A DNA stretch of 64,000 nt from Larix kaempferi (lineage: Eukaryota > Streptophyta > Pinopsida > Pinales > Pinaceae), in assembly GCA_027924585.1 (NCBI GenBank), contig BSBM01000151.1, forward strand, positions 11,441,501-11,505,500, read 5' to 3'. The notes under the pieces are model-generated. The model was not told the origin of the DNA and ran no database searches. It saw only the letters and a list, made by a program, of their open reading frames with translations. Made by a program: the position numbers and the translations under genes. Shown here one piece after another: positions 10,665-22,502 of the stretch; position 1 is the first letter of the stretch, and each line of letters begins with the position of its first letter.

Positions 10665-13532
10665 CTAGTGATACTGGGATACTGTCTTGATTCTGAGTTG
10701 CAGCAGGATCTGTTTATGTTTTTCTGCAATCGTAGCACTATAGCCACAGAATTCTGCAATGATCGCAGCCAGGAGCGCACCAATGATATTTGGTTCACCA
10801 TTTTTAGTGCTGGTCTGAATTTCCATTTTCTGAATATTTGGGAGATGGGTATTCCACCAAACACCCAAATTGCCATTGAATCCAGAGACAATAACATTGA
10901 CTGCCTCTGCATGGTCATGTTTTCCTGTAGACATATAAGCTTGAAAGCATATCATAATTTTATTGACCATATCTAATATTTCACCTTCATTCTTATCATC
11001 CAAATTCCATGAATAAAAATTCTTTGGGTTAAAAGATTCCTGGAAGCCTGAATCTTCTTTGTGGAGATCTGGAGGCACAAATTTGCGTGGCTTATTATAA
11101 TTCCAACTTGATTCTGCAGTCATGAGAATGACTTCTTTTCCAGAGGTCTTCGGAGTGAGAGGAGAAGAAAGTGTGATAGGTAGTGAACTAGCAAGAGATA
11201 ATTCACCAGGATGGCTAAGCTTAGATGCATCAATTTTTGGCTTAGCAATTTCTGCTTGGATCCTGCCAACTGTTTTGGCAGTGTAATTGACTTTCTCTGC
11301 GATGTAGGAAAAGGCTTCCCCTACATTCCTGTCTAAGTCAGATATGGAATCTGTCAAATCATCCTTTAGAGAGTCATTTGCCGTTCTGACTTCTTGAGCA
11401 GAGACTGGGATATGTTCAACAGTATTTAAACGAATATGCTGAACTTCATCATGAATTTTTCTGCAAGTATATTGCAGAGAATCAACCTGTGTGGATCTTG
11501 GCATTTTATTTTGTATTTCTATGTTTTGGATGGCCAATCCTTTTAGTGCCAAGTTTGACCAATTTGCTTGTTCTGCTTTCTCATTATTCAGAAGGATGGG
11601 AGCTGCAGGAGCTGATCCATCTTCATATTCAAGCTTAATTGGTCTGAAGGGTGGGAAGTTTGCTTCTGTGTAGATTTCTTCACCCTGGAGACTTTTCCAT
11701 AAATGGCCTTTCTGAGTCCTTTCTCCTTTGGACTCAGACTTCTTGTCCTCAGGTTTTGCAGAGGACTGCATCATGGCCAGTGTCTGTTCGAATTCCTTCC
11801 GCCATTCATAGAAGGAAATCCATTCATTTCTTAGATCCATCTCAAAGTGCCATCTTTCAGACATTCTTCTCCTTTCTCCTGGGGGCAAAGTTTGTTTCCA
11901 GAATTCTTTAGCTTCTGGATGAGTGTAGAGATCCCAATAAAACAGATTTTTCATAATCTTATCCTTGGGATCAAAAGGAGCATGGCCAAACTTAATTATC
12001 TCAAATATTTCTTTCTGGGCCAAGGAGGGTTCTTTGATGTCTTTCCTGGTACAAGGTTTCATTCTGGATGGCGGGAGTGCCATTCTTTGTTGAATCCTAT
12101 GTTCTCTAGCCTGAAGTCTGTATTGCTCACCTTTTTCCATTTCTCGAGCAGGCAGGTCTAGCAATTTTTTGGTTTGGCTAGAGAGTGGGCAGAATCCTAG
12201 GCCAGATTTATCCAGGTGGGGTTTCTGGACAGACAAAATACGATCTAACTGGGATGTAGCATCAGAAATTTCATCCTTGTGGATTTCAGTGATACCTGTA
12301 GATGCTTTCTTGAAATTCTCTTCCCACCAGTTAGAGGGAGATGATGCCATCATGAATTCAGATTCATGTGGATATTGACTTAGAGGAGAAGGTTCACACT
12401 CAGGATTTGGGCATGGATATTTATGTGAACTTTCTTTAGGTTTTGGTTGTTTGGGAGGGACTAAGTCCTGACAATTTGGACAAACAACAGAAAAGGGAAT
12501 ATTTACAGGAACTTCTTTATGTAAGCAGGCTCGTCTTAAGAAAGGTTCCTTTTCAGAGGAGGTCCTGCTTATGGGGCGTTCAGAGGAAGTTGATGAAGTT
12601 GTGCGGAAAGAGGTAGATCTGGGTAGCAGATTCCCACCACGCTGGGCTGTTGGAGGAGGGAAAGAGATAACGGCAGAGGACGAGTCTTCACGAATATCGG
12701 AGGTGGTGACAGACTGAGAAAGAGGCTGTTTTGGAGCATCCACCACCCACTCAGGAGGAAAGCTGAGTTGGTTCCAAGAAATTTTTGAAGGGACGAGGGA
12801 ACCATTCCTGGGGTCACTTCGAACCAAGACTGCAGCCGTGTCTTGGTCTCTGGGATATAGCTGATTGATGGGATTCTGAGTATTAGTGAATCGTAGGGCA
12901 AGAGAATGATGAATCCGTAGGTTTAAGGCTCCAGGCTTCATGTCAAAACCAGATGTATAAATCTTGACCTCTAATACTTTGTGAATCCAGGGATCATTCA
13001 GAGAGATGTTAAAGCCAGGAATTATATCCAGATATTGAATGCCATTTGAGAGTGGCATTTGGACTCCACCAATTAATGCATCCATGAACTTATTGTGTCG
13101 ATTATCCAAACAGCAGACAAGGGTTGTGGCATTTATGCCAAGACGGACCAAAGGTTCCACTCCAATGAGGGCTCTACCAAGATTAACAAAATTCTTTCCA
13201 TATTTTTTCTTATAACTTTTTACTTCTGCTGGGTCAAGGAGACCAAGGGTCTGACCGGCTGAACTATTATTTACAGTTACTTCGGAAACACCTTCACGAA
13301 CTTGGAAAAGTTGTCTAGACTTAAAATGAAACATAGACATATCCTTATATATCTGATCTGCTGAGAGTCGGGGTAGTTCAAAAGGTTTTGCAGGATCATT
13401 ATTAACAAACTCTAAACTACCATGATTTATCCACTGAATATCACGACTGGGAAATAAATCATTCATAGAGGAAGTAGAACATTCAGTAAGACATTTATTT
13501 CTTAACTCATCATAAGAAATATGGGAATCCAT
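10665..13532 (-). pseudogene. Caulimovirid movement protein + coat protein segment, right copy
   Basis: 955 codons from the first ATG after the primer site (13,530-13,532) to a TAG at 10,665. The open frame extends upstream to an ATG at 13,700, but that codon lies in non-viral flank, so I use the ATG after the primer site. Residues about 60-270 look like a 30K-superfamily movement protein (GVEPLVRLGINATTLVCCLD and following beta-rich stretch). Then comes a Ser/Pro-rich linker; a Cys pair motif (VCPNCQD followed by CPNPEC); and a helical coat-protein-like region with a coiled-coil stretch near 700-770. The stop truncates the coat protein before its zinc knuckle. Movement protein would open plasmodesmata; coat protein packages the DNA. 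Roles come from family knowledge. Confidence 0.85.
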
Positions 13533-13557
13533 GAGAACCTGAGTATAGATGATCGAT

Positions 13558-13570
13558 GGCTCTGATACCA
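13558..13570 (-). promoter_or_regulatory. tRNA-Met primer binding site, right viral copy
   Basis: Same TGGTATCAGAGCC (minus strand) as at 5,442-5,454. It is followed on the minus strand by 25 nt and then the start codon at 13,532. Viral homology continues another 115 bases to 13,685. Confidence 0.85.
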
Positions 13571-15603
13571 ATTGTACGCAGGGGCCTCTACACCTGGTAG
13601 ACTGGAGCAACTTCCAGCGTCGGGCTTGCTTTTCCTGGCTTGAATGACTGAAACTCACACGCCTGCTATCTTTCTTCGATCGCTCTAGGTAGGCAAGCAA
13701 GACCAGTGGAATCCCTTCTTGGCTCTGAAAATTTTCAAGGGAAAAAGGAGAAGAATCAAAGACTTTTATTTTTTATTTTTTTCATTTATCTTGACATTAA
13801 AAATGGACAGAGGAACTATTCTGTAGGTGATTTTGCTCTATTGGGATTGTAGCTCAAGCAGATAATAAAATGGGTATATGTGAAATTTCTAAGAGGGATC
13901 TCTCGGAGAATCACAGGTCATCATATTATGTATGACAGATGGAATGGTATTAAAGTGAAGAGATCAGAAACCATTCTTTGAAAAATGAAAAGTTAAGAAA
14001 GACAGACCCAAAGACCCATTATTGCAGAGGATGACCATGGTGGCCAGCTGGACTTGATAGGAGAAAAGGGCTCTAATACAAATGAGTTCACAATAGCAAA
14101 ACCAAATGAGATTGAACATGGATCTAGTGTAGGTTTCGGTGTGAGCATGCTTTGTGAAGAAGGGAAATTAGAACCAATCCTAGAGGTTTTTGGCTTTGGG
14201 ATTGAGTTTGGAACATTGAGTGCAGTAAACACACTTTTTATCTCTATGTTTACATTAGATGTATGGAGATTAGCATGGCTATATCAGGGACCACCCTGGC
14301 TATTTGCAGTCCCTAAATACAATAGCAGGGACCACCGCTGAGCTTATAATCCAGTTGTGAAAAGTTGGTGTTCTATTCCTCTTTGTTTTGTTGCCCCGTA
14401 CATGCGTTTTCCTATGGCAGCGATCGGTTAACACCTCCTTATGAAGGGGAATTCAATTGGATCACACCATCTTACAGTCTGTAATCCAATACCAAAGCAA
14501 TAGAGGCTCCTGCGTTCATTGCACCGTGCTCATTTGAATTCGTACATTGGCGTTTTGACTCTTGAGTCTTATATAATGGCTCTGATGTCTTCTCCGAGAG
14601 GATGAAATAGTTGTAATTTGTTTCAACATTTGTTTATTTTCTGAACATTTTAGTACCCTGTGTTATTTATTTATTTCTGACTCACCATGATTTGTGAAAT
14701 TAGCTTATGCAATCTTCTCCTGATTTTATGAACAGGGCCATTACAAAACTAGGAACCCTCTTAACAGAGAGTATAGACAAGAAGAACTATATCATATAAC
14801 TGAGAATATAGACAAGAAGAACTATATCATATATATAGAGTAGCAGAGACTACTGAAAGGATGTTAAAATCTGAGTTGAGATTCTCTTGCACCTTCTATT
14901 CAGGGATTTTATCCACTGAGCATAATTTAATGGTAAATCAATGGACTAGATATGATCACATTGATATCATGAATCATGATACACATTAATGATAACGTGT
15001 AAATCCTTGAGAAGAGGCAAGCATACTCTTGTTGGAGGATTAGATTCTCCCCAGAACTGTAAATGCTTGACTGTCTAGGAACGACAAGGGCATGGGTGGC
15101 TAGATATTGAAACAATACCAAGTGAAGTATTTAATAGATTTTGATGGAGAGAATTTAATATGGAGACTCATTTGGTCTATAAATTCAATCTTGCTTCTAG
15201 CTTTGCATGCATACTAGAAAACTGGACAATTAGACCCTAATTTTAATGATCTAGCAAAGGATGTGAATTTTAATGATCTTGTAAAGGATGTATATTACAA
15301 AGACGGTGTGAGTATGTTAGTTGATTTGAGGAACAGAGTCGCTGTAGACCTGAGGTTTCTACATCACAATGGCTCACTGGTATTGGAAATTCCTCCACGT
15401 TAAAAACAAGAGGCGTCATTCTGAATATAGTGGGGTAAAGTGCCCAATTGATAAATACTTTCAGAGTGGCTTAAAAGCGTCAACATTTGTAGACTAAAGA
15501 AGGTATGTCTCATTGTTAAACCAGTACTAAGAATCAATGTTTATGTTTTTTTAGATGTTTAGTAAATATATTTATTTTTTATTTTTTATATTATTATAGT
15601 GAC

Positions 15604-15911
15604 TTAACTTGTGGTGGATGAATATGGATAAGTCACAAGTTAACTCTCATGAACAAGTTACTTGTTCTTCATATGTAGTTACACTAATTGCTGGTTATCC
15701 ATACATCAGCTACTAGTTATTCATGACATATCTACTAGTTTTTTTTTATATTCTTTTTTATAACTGTTTATTTCCAATTCTGAACTGCCAATAAATCAGC
15801 ATAGGCCCTAGTCCACTAAAATATAAACACCTATCGATGTAAAGATATGTACATTTTTAGCACAACCACTTAACTTGTGGCCAATGAACACCAACAGGTC
15901 ACAAGTTAAGT
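15604..15911. repeat. Pair of related hairpins
   Basis: First hairpin: TTAACTTGTG at 15,604-15,613 and its complement at 15,634-15,643. Second: ACTTAACTTGTG at 15,868-15,879 and its complement at 15,900-15,911. The two share the arm sequence and lie about 260 bases apart, with similar text between (ACTTGTTC, TACTTGT). Possibly remnants of a small foldback element; no clear ends seen. Confidence 0.5.
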
Positions 15912-16064
15912 ACTATGAACAAGTTATCTAATACTTGTTCTCCATACTTGTCTGGACAATACACTTGTCACATCCTCATTTAATCTTGGAAAAGCATAGA
16001 TGGTAATCCACCACAAATTCGAAGCTATAAATACCTATCAGTATAATCAATAAAAAAATAATAT

Positions 16065-16108
16065 AACCTAAATCCATCTTAATTTTAACCTAAATCCATC
16101 TTAATTTT
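16065..16108. repeat. 22-bp tandem duplication
   Basis: AACCTAAATCCATCTTAATTTT occurs twice back to back without mismatch (unit boundary at 16,086/16,087). The first 20 bases of each unit are unambiguous. Confidence 0.8.
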
Positions 16109-17050
16109 AGGTTTATAAAACATATACAAGTTTAGATTTATTTTATATATATGTTTAATAAAAACATCTACTTCTTCTTAAGAGATTATAGGGTAGAATT
16201 AGAAGAAAATAGAACATAAAAACTTTTTTAAATCCACAAATCAAATCACTATAAAAAAAAGTCTTCTTATTTCACAAATAAGAAAGTTTATGTATTCACA
16301 AATAAAGGTGATCTCAACAGCTCTCCATAGCTAAGCAAGAGTGACGATAGATCAAAGATCCCAATAAGAGTGATGAGATATCAAAGATTCCATGGAAATA
16401 GACCTAGTACCAATCTTATAGAACCCTTCAGCTCCCAACACTTGAGCCAGGGTGAGGAGAGATACAAACCCCATGAGAATAAACCTAGTAGCGATCTTAT
16501 GAAACCCTTCCAAAGTTATATTTGACTTATATTTGTTGATCAAAACATCTGAATACATGTAATTGAGATCAATATATTAAATACATCTGACTGAGATCAA
16601 TCAATTTATTTACTAAATTGTATTACATCTGACTGAGTAGGTTAAAATTAATCTTTACAAATATAATATTTTACACATAAAAACACATGGCAGAGAAAGA
16701 TGATAACAAAACATTGAACAATTCGAGTTTAAAGTTCAAAGAAAAGTATTCGAGATTAAACTTCAAAGAAAAGTATTGAACAAACTTGCTTTATCTATCA
16801 ATTCTAGTTCAGATAAGACTACCTATCATAACGTTTACAAAATCAATTTAGATGCATACAAGCATTCCTCTGCTTTTTAAAGTTTTATCACTCTCAATCA
16901 TCTTCATTTGGATAAATAAAAGTCTAAATATAAAATGGCTATATTAATTCACTATAAGACAAACATTAATTCACTATGGCATATATTATCTACCATATCC
17001 TGCACTAGTATGCACTTCGCAGAAAATTCAGTAAATTTGTGTTTAACATC

Positions 17051-18846
17051 TCAAAGGTTGCATATCATTTTCAAACCTCTCAATTTCTCTTCCAATTCGT
17101 AAAGCTGTGCACACTCATTCTCTTCCAACCATTCCTGTACACCATTCAGCGTTTGGACAATTTCTTCTGCAACTCTGGCATTCATCCTTCCGTCGGTTGT
17201 GGCCACTTTTACTCTGTTTCTCATGTTGTAAACGTGATTCTCCAAATTGGCTTTGGCAACATGCTTCTTCTTTACCTCTTCATCCTCCCTTCTGAATCTC
17301 TCTGTATCGCCCACCATTCTCGCTATCTCCTCGCTGCTCAGCTGACCACAGTCATTCCTAATAGTAATGCAATTGCTTACACCGCTTCCCTCGTCCCGGG
17401 CTGACACCTTCAGAATTCCATCCGCGTCTACTTGAAAGACAGCCAGCTTAAGCCTTGGAACTCCACAATGGGCTGCCGGAATTCCACCCAAAGTAAATTT
17501 ACCCAGCAAATTGTTGTCCACAGCCATTGCTCTCCCGCCTTCATACACTACAAAAGGCACTTCTACCTGATTGTCACAAGCTGTAGTGTAAGAAGCCTCC
17601 CTTTGAGTTGGAATGGGAGTATTTCTGGGAACGACTATTGACATAACACCCCCTGTGAGTTCTATTCCAAGACTCAAAGGCGTGACGTCCGTGATGACGA
17701 ATAGTATGTCTTCATTGTTCAAGACTGCCGCCTGAAGTGCGGCACCATACGCAACAGCTTCATCGGGATTTATGCTTTTGCAGGGTTTTTTTCCTTGGAA
17801 GAAATTTTGAAGGAGTTCCTGTACCTTAGGAATGCGGGTGGAACCTCCTACCAATACAACTTCGTTAATATGTTCTTTGCTCATCCTGGCGTCTTCCAGA
17901 AATCGGTGTTGAGCTCTTCGAACTTAGCTCTTGTAATCTTCATGTGAAAATCTAGCCCTTCGTAGAGACTGTCGATATCAATCACAGTCTCAACAATCGA
18001 AGAAAGATTTCTTTTTGCTCTTTCGCATTCTGATCGGAGTCTCCGAAGAGCTTTGGCAGTTGTGCTCATATCCGTTTTATTTTTTCTATTGAAATGTTGA
18101 ACACAGTAAATGAGCATCCTGTTGTCAAAATCTTCGCCACCCAAATGCGTGTCCCCTCCAACAGCCTTCACCTCAAATTTACCTCTCTCAGCAGTTACAA
18201 TGGATACATCAAAGGTACCTCCGCCGAGGTCGAAAATCAAGATAATCTTCTTTCCATGGGAGGAATAAACCTCTGTACCAAATCCGTAAGCTAGAGCTGC
18301 GGCGGTGGGTTCATTAATAATTTTCATGGCGTTAAGACCGGCAATGGTAGCCGCGTCTCTGGTAGCCCTTCTCTGAGAATCGCTAAAATAGGCTGGTACA
18401 GTGATGACGGCATTTTCCACATCAGAGTTGAGGTATGCTTCAGCTGTCGTCTTCATTTTCATTAATACCATCGACGAGATTTCCTCGGCTGCAAACATCT
18501 TCGTCTCGCCCTTGTAATCAACTTGAATCATAGGCTTTTCATTGTTCCCGGCAACAACAGTAAAGGGCCATAGTTTAACATCACTCTGCACAGAGGGCTC
18601 AGTGAATCTCCTTCCGATGAGTCTCTTAGCATCGAAGACGGTATTGTGAGGATTAGTTGCGATCTGATTTTTGGCAGCATCTCCAACGAATCTCTCAGAG
18701 GGAGTGAAAGCAACGATGGAAGGAGTGGTTCGGTTGCCCTGATCATTAACAATAACTTCGACTCTATCCTGTTGCCAAACTGCTACGCAGCTGTAAGTTG
18801 TCCCAAGATCTATGCCGATTACCTTTCCTTTACTCGTTGCGCCCAT
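17051..18846 (-). pseudogene. HSP70: Cytosolic HSP70 pseudogene
   Basis: Relic of an ATP-dependent Hsp70 chaperone. Start chosen at the ATG 18,844-18,846 ([20 protein letters not shown]), although the frame stays open upstream. The nucleotide-binding domain shows the phosphate-1 motif [24 protein letters not shown] and [17 protein letters not shown]. The substrate-binding domain follows ([11 protein letters not shown]). Near 17,890 a deletion removes about a dozen residues after FEELNTDF and shifts the frame, so the first part stops at 17,881 and the second restarts at LEDARM in another frame. The C-terminus stops at KMICNL, where functional cytosolic Hsp70s continue through the lid to EEVD. 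No intron is seen where many plant HSC70 genes have one (around FDAKRL). Either an intronless family member or a retrocopy; no poly(A) tail or flanking duplication found. Confidence 0.9.
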
Positions 18847-18982
18847 GGCGTTTGTCTCTCTGGCAATAAAATAACAAATAATCACTGTAGAATCGCAAGA
18901 AAAAGTAACACTGCCTCGCAAAAATATCCTCGAATCATTGGCAAAACAAAGCCCTGAAAGGATAACTGTGGAGTGCGGTATT

Positions 18983-18990
18983 TACTTATA
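18983..18990 (-). promoter_or_regulatory. Possible TATA box of HSP70 relic
   Basis: Minus strand reads TATAAGTA, about 137 bases upstream of the HSP70 ATG. No clear heat-shock element (nGAAnnTTCn arrays) was seen nearby. A remaining promoter would favour an intronless gene copy over a processed pseudogene. Confidence 0.35.
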
Positions 18991-19194
18991 AACAAAGCTA
19001 CGAAAACCCCTGAGGTTCAGACTCGCATGCAGAAGAAAACAATACACTAAGACAATCACAATGTAAACTATAAATGAAGTTATATGAAACGAACTGTAAA
19101 ATATTGATAAATTGCTTTTTTTATCTGAACTGAATTGAACTGAACCGAATCGATCATTTATTTTTCCTAATCATTTAAAATTTATTTCAAATTA

Positions 19195-19655
19195 AGGGAT
19201 TTGAAACGAACCGAATCCAAAAAAATTCAAACCCTAGCCACGGGACGACTGCACTAACCGAATTCAAAAGAAATTTTCTTTTACAACTCTGCAAACCTCA
19301 GCCACGGCACGACTGCATCAATCGAATCCAAAAGAATTTTTCTGTTACAACTATGTAAACACCAGCCACGGCACGATTGCACCGACAGAACCTAAAAGAA
19401 TTTTTCTTTTACAACTTTGGAAACCTCAGCCACGGCACGACTGCATCAATCAAATCCAAAAGAATTTTTATTTTACAACTCTGGAAACCTCAGCCACGGC
19501 ATGACTGCATCAACCGAATCCAAAAGAAATTTTCTTTAACAACTCTGTAAACCCCAGCCACGGCACGACCGCACTAACGGAACCTAAAAGAAATTTTCTT
19601 TTACAACTTTGGAATTTGGAAACCCCGTCACGACATGATTGCACTGCAAGATTGC
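19195..19655. repeat. 64-bp tandem satellite, about 7 units
   Basis: The core GCCACGGCACGACTGCA recurs at 19,237, 19,301, 19,365, 19,429, 19,493 and 19,557, exactly 64 bases apart. A degenerate seventh starts at 19,627 after a small insertion. Each unit also carries AACCGAATCCAAAAGAA and TTTTCTTTTACAACTCT. The array lies about 350 bases upstream of the HSP70 start. Confidence 0.9.
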
Positions 19656-20866
19656 TGCTTTACTGGGACAACTGCTCTATCTAATCACTGAGATGAAAAG
19701 CAAGAACCTGAGGCAACCTTAGTGTTGAATGCAAATCCAAGAAAGCTCTTCTCTTTAATATCTCAAAGTAACTTCTTCAATATCTCAGACTAACTTGATA
19801 GAAACTGTAACTGAAAAATCTACCATCTAAACGCCCATTACCATTTGAACAAGGATAAATATAATTTAATTTTAGATTTTAAAACTGATAAATGTACTTA
19901 ACAAACAAGTCCGACCTTGTAAAATTGTCAAAAATTAAATAAAAATCCAAACTTTGTCTACCGCTTTCTCTGCTTTGCAATCCTAGATGTATGCCTCCAT
20001 TTACTGCTACTATCTGAAATAAATGCGAAACTGACCGTCACTGCCAACGGATTCTCTGGAAAGTTTCAGTTAGCTCTAGGGTCGAACCCAACTAGAAGCT
20101 CCAGTTGTTGGCTCAAAAAGACTCTATCATCACGGTGGCATGCATATTCCGCATGATATGCCACACGGATAGAATGTTCATCCTGATCCAACTGCCGAAG
20201 ACAGTCTCATCATCTAAAATTTTAATTTCTATTTTGTTTTTATTAATTAGCAATTGCTGTCGAAGATGCAAAACAATATTTATAAAAATAAAAAGCGTGA
20301 AGAAAATTTGCATATTCTTCTTGAAATAAAAGTATTATTAAATGTGGATTAAGGATATGATGATATGTTGGTGGGATAGATGATTTTCATTTCTTCCACT
20401 CCGGTTTAATTCTTTCTCCAAAAAAAATATTATTAAATTTATAAATATTAACTAATTTAATTAAAAAATATTTTTAATTTTAATTTTATTAAATCTATAA
20501 TTACAATAAATTTATGTACATCACCTTATATATGTATTTCAAAATTTATGTTTATGTAAAAGTTTACACATTAAGTAATGATTTATATTAAAAAAAATGT
20601 AATTAATATGATGTTCTTATAATAAAATATCTACACAACTATTATAGTATAATTGTATGAACCATAAAATTTATAAGTGAAATATATTTTTGTGCATTAT
20701 TTTATTTGTATATATCTCATTGCATACAATCTTATATTAACAATAAAATTTGTTAAATAACTTTAAACATATGATAATTAGATATCAATGGTGTAGTCTA
20801 AATATTCTAAATATAATTTTTGTCTTGTTTTGTTCGTTGTAAAAAATTCTTGGAATCACATATATT
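19656..20866. other. AT-rich spacer, nothing recognised
   Basis: No ORF with a recognisable motif; the short ORFs near 20,105-20,329 on both strands overlap and look like chance. Strongly AT-rich from 20,340 on. Confidence 0.6.
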
Positions 20867-21127
20867 AGAGATGGAAATTGCATAATTTGGGTGTTTACAA
20901 GTGTAAACTTGGCAACATAGTATTGAATGGATACCATTAGATATCAAATCCATAGAGATGGAAATTGCATAATTTGTATGTTCACAAGTGCAAACACATC
21001 AACATAGTATTGAATGGATACCATTAGATATCAAATCCATAGAGATGGAAATTGCATAATTTGGGTTTTCACAAGTGCAAACTCGTCAACATAGTATTGA
21101 ATGGATACCATTAGATATCAAATCCAT
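20867..21127. repeat. 87-bp tandem repeat, 3 units
   Basis: Units begin with AGAGATGGAAATTGCATAAT at 20,867, 20,954 and 21,041 and end with ATTAGATATCAAATCCAT. Spacing is exactly 87. Units differ at only a few bases each. Confidence 0.9.
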
Positions 21128-21579
21128 AAATGTGTACACTAGTATAGTATACCCATTCAACAGGATAATTTTTAAGGATTCTAATATTACACTTAAATAT
21201 AGTATTATAGGCGATTATTTTGGATTAAAAAAATTCATATATATAGATAAGTAAGCGAATACTAAATATGAAACAAACAATTTATTAGTGAAACTTGTAA
21301 ATTTTGGCAAATATTATCATAAAAAAACATATTTTATGTAAATATAGGTGATATTAGAGAATAAAAATGACCAAATAGCGAATTTATGTTTTGAAAAAAA
21401 TCTCAAATATTAAATGGACCATGTTCACAATGTTATTTTTGTCATTTTTTCTAGGGTGTCCAAATTTCAAAAACCCAAATACCTTTTATTGATTTTATCT
21501 AAATATAGGTTGGAAAATTGACTTCGATAAATGCTTAAAACAATGGATTCGGTTGTTTTACACCATCTAAGTAGAAATC

Positions 21580-22502
21580 GATGGCCTCACCGAGTTCCTA
21601 TATATTTGACAATAAAAAGGAACAAATACTAAGGAGGATTCATAAGAGACTCAAACTATCTAAGCAACATGCCATGGAAGTCGCCACAGAGGTCCAAGTT
21701 CACTCAAGTAGGGAGAGATCTGAAAGCAATGGACTTATTAGATGTGGCCAGTGCTATATATGTAGAATTCAATGTTTCCAATAAGGTAAGGGAAATAGGA
21801 GGTTACAAGAGAGAAATAAACACTTTGAAAGCTAAGGCGATGACCTTGCAAAATAAGAACAAAATTTTGCAAGAGGAGAATGAATAGTTGCACGTAGAGA
21901 AAGGAAGTGTAGTGGAATTCATAGAACAAAACTTATAGAATGATTTGGCTAATGTTCAACATCAACAACAAGAGCAAGGTCAAACATTACAAAGCACAAT
22001 AATGTGGCCAAAAAGTATCATGGAATAGATAAGGGATAAAGAAATCAATTAAGCAATTTTGATAAGATCATTTAGCGGAAGCAAATAACAACAAATACAC
22101 TTGCAAAACTGCACAGGATAAATGCAGAAGAGGTAAAGAAATATTATAAAGCCATAGCCAATGTCAGGAAAGCCATTGTTAGTCTCAATAAAGATAATTA
22201 ATCGTAACTCTAAATAAATTTCAACATATCTTCTAGACTGCTTAGAAAGTCATGAAACATTGCAGCTTGCCTTAATTTGGAGATTGGGATTATATAACGC
22301 AAAATTGATAGAACAAAAGAATAAAAAATTGGCAAATACCAATCCAGAAAAGCAATTGGCTATTGAAACTATATCTAATGTGACTATTGAAAGTTTGATG
22401 GAATTTGTGGCAAAGCCATCCAAGGATGCTACCGTCATAAATTCATACAATCTGCCCACACAAAGGAATCTTATAGCCATATCGAATGATGTGATTGAGT
22501 GA
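21580..22502 (+). pseudogene. Degraded coiled-coil ORF, unrecognised
   Basis: A plus-strand stretch with several short open frames that read as one helical, charged protein broken by stops and frameshifts: a segment around LLDVASAIYVEFNVSNKVRE, then REINTLKAKAMTLQNKNKIL with heptad-like leucine/lysine spacing, then a Gln-rich patch, and a further open piece at 22,260-22,502. No catalytic motif, zinc knuckle or RT is visible. It could be the remains of a Gag-like protein from a non-autonomous retroelement, because a purine-rich stretch (GGACAAAGGAAG) follows near 22,680. That is a guess. Confidence 0.3.

Larger units (their letters stand above)
1..13685 (-). mobile_element. Endogenous caulimovirid, head-to-tail array of two copies
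   Basis: A pararetrovirus-derived block on the minus strand. Bases 1-5,441 repeat 7,493-12,933 with an offset of 7,492 and only about 17 substitutions that I could count, so the copies are about 99.7% identical. Order along the minus strand is leader, tRNA-Met primer site, movement protein, coat protein with zinc knuckle, protease, reverse transcriptase, RNase H, C-terminal extension, then intergenic region with TATA box, then the next copy. The coding part is a single reading frame of about 2,360 codons, an organisation known from petuviruses and some endogenous caulimovirids. Homology between copies stops at 13,685, taken as the right viral/host junction. The left end lies outside the window. 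No integrase is encoded, as expected for Caulimoviridae. Assignment below family level would need a phylogeny. Confidence 0.92.
13686..17050. other. Spacer without recognised gene
   Basis: AT-rich sequence between the viral junction and the HSP70 relic. Small ORFs (for example 14,054-14,341 plus) have no recognisable motif. Contents I can see: two hairpins (15,604-15,643; 15,868-15,911) and a perfect 22-bp direct duplication at 16,065-16,108. Confidence 0.6.

Noticed and set aside
13530-13700. Longer viral frame starting at ATG 13,700
   Set aside because: That ATG lies beyond the viral junction (13,685) in flanking DNA and the frame crosses the primer site; the ATG at 13,532 is the sensible start.
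14054-14341. 95-codon plus ORF
   Set aside because: No motif, an overlapping ORF of similar length on the other strand, and no splice or promoter context.
20880-21127. CRISPR-like array
   Set aside because: Units are contiguous 87-bp tandem copies without unique spacers, and the DNA is a plant nuclear genome.
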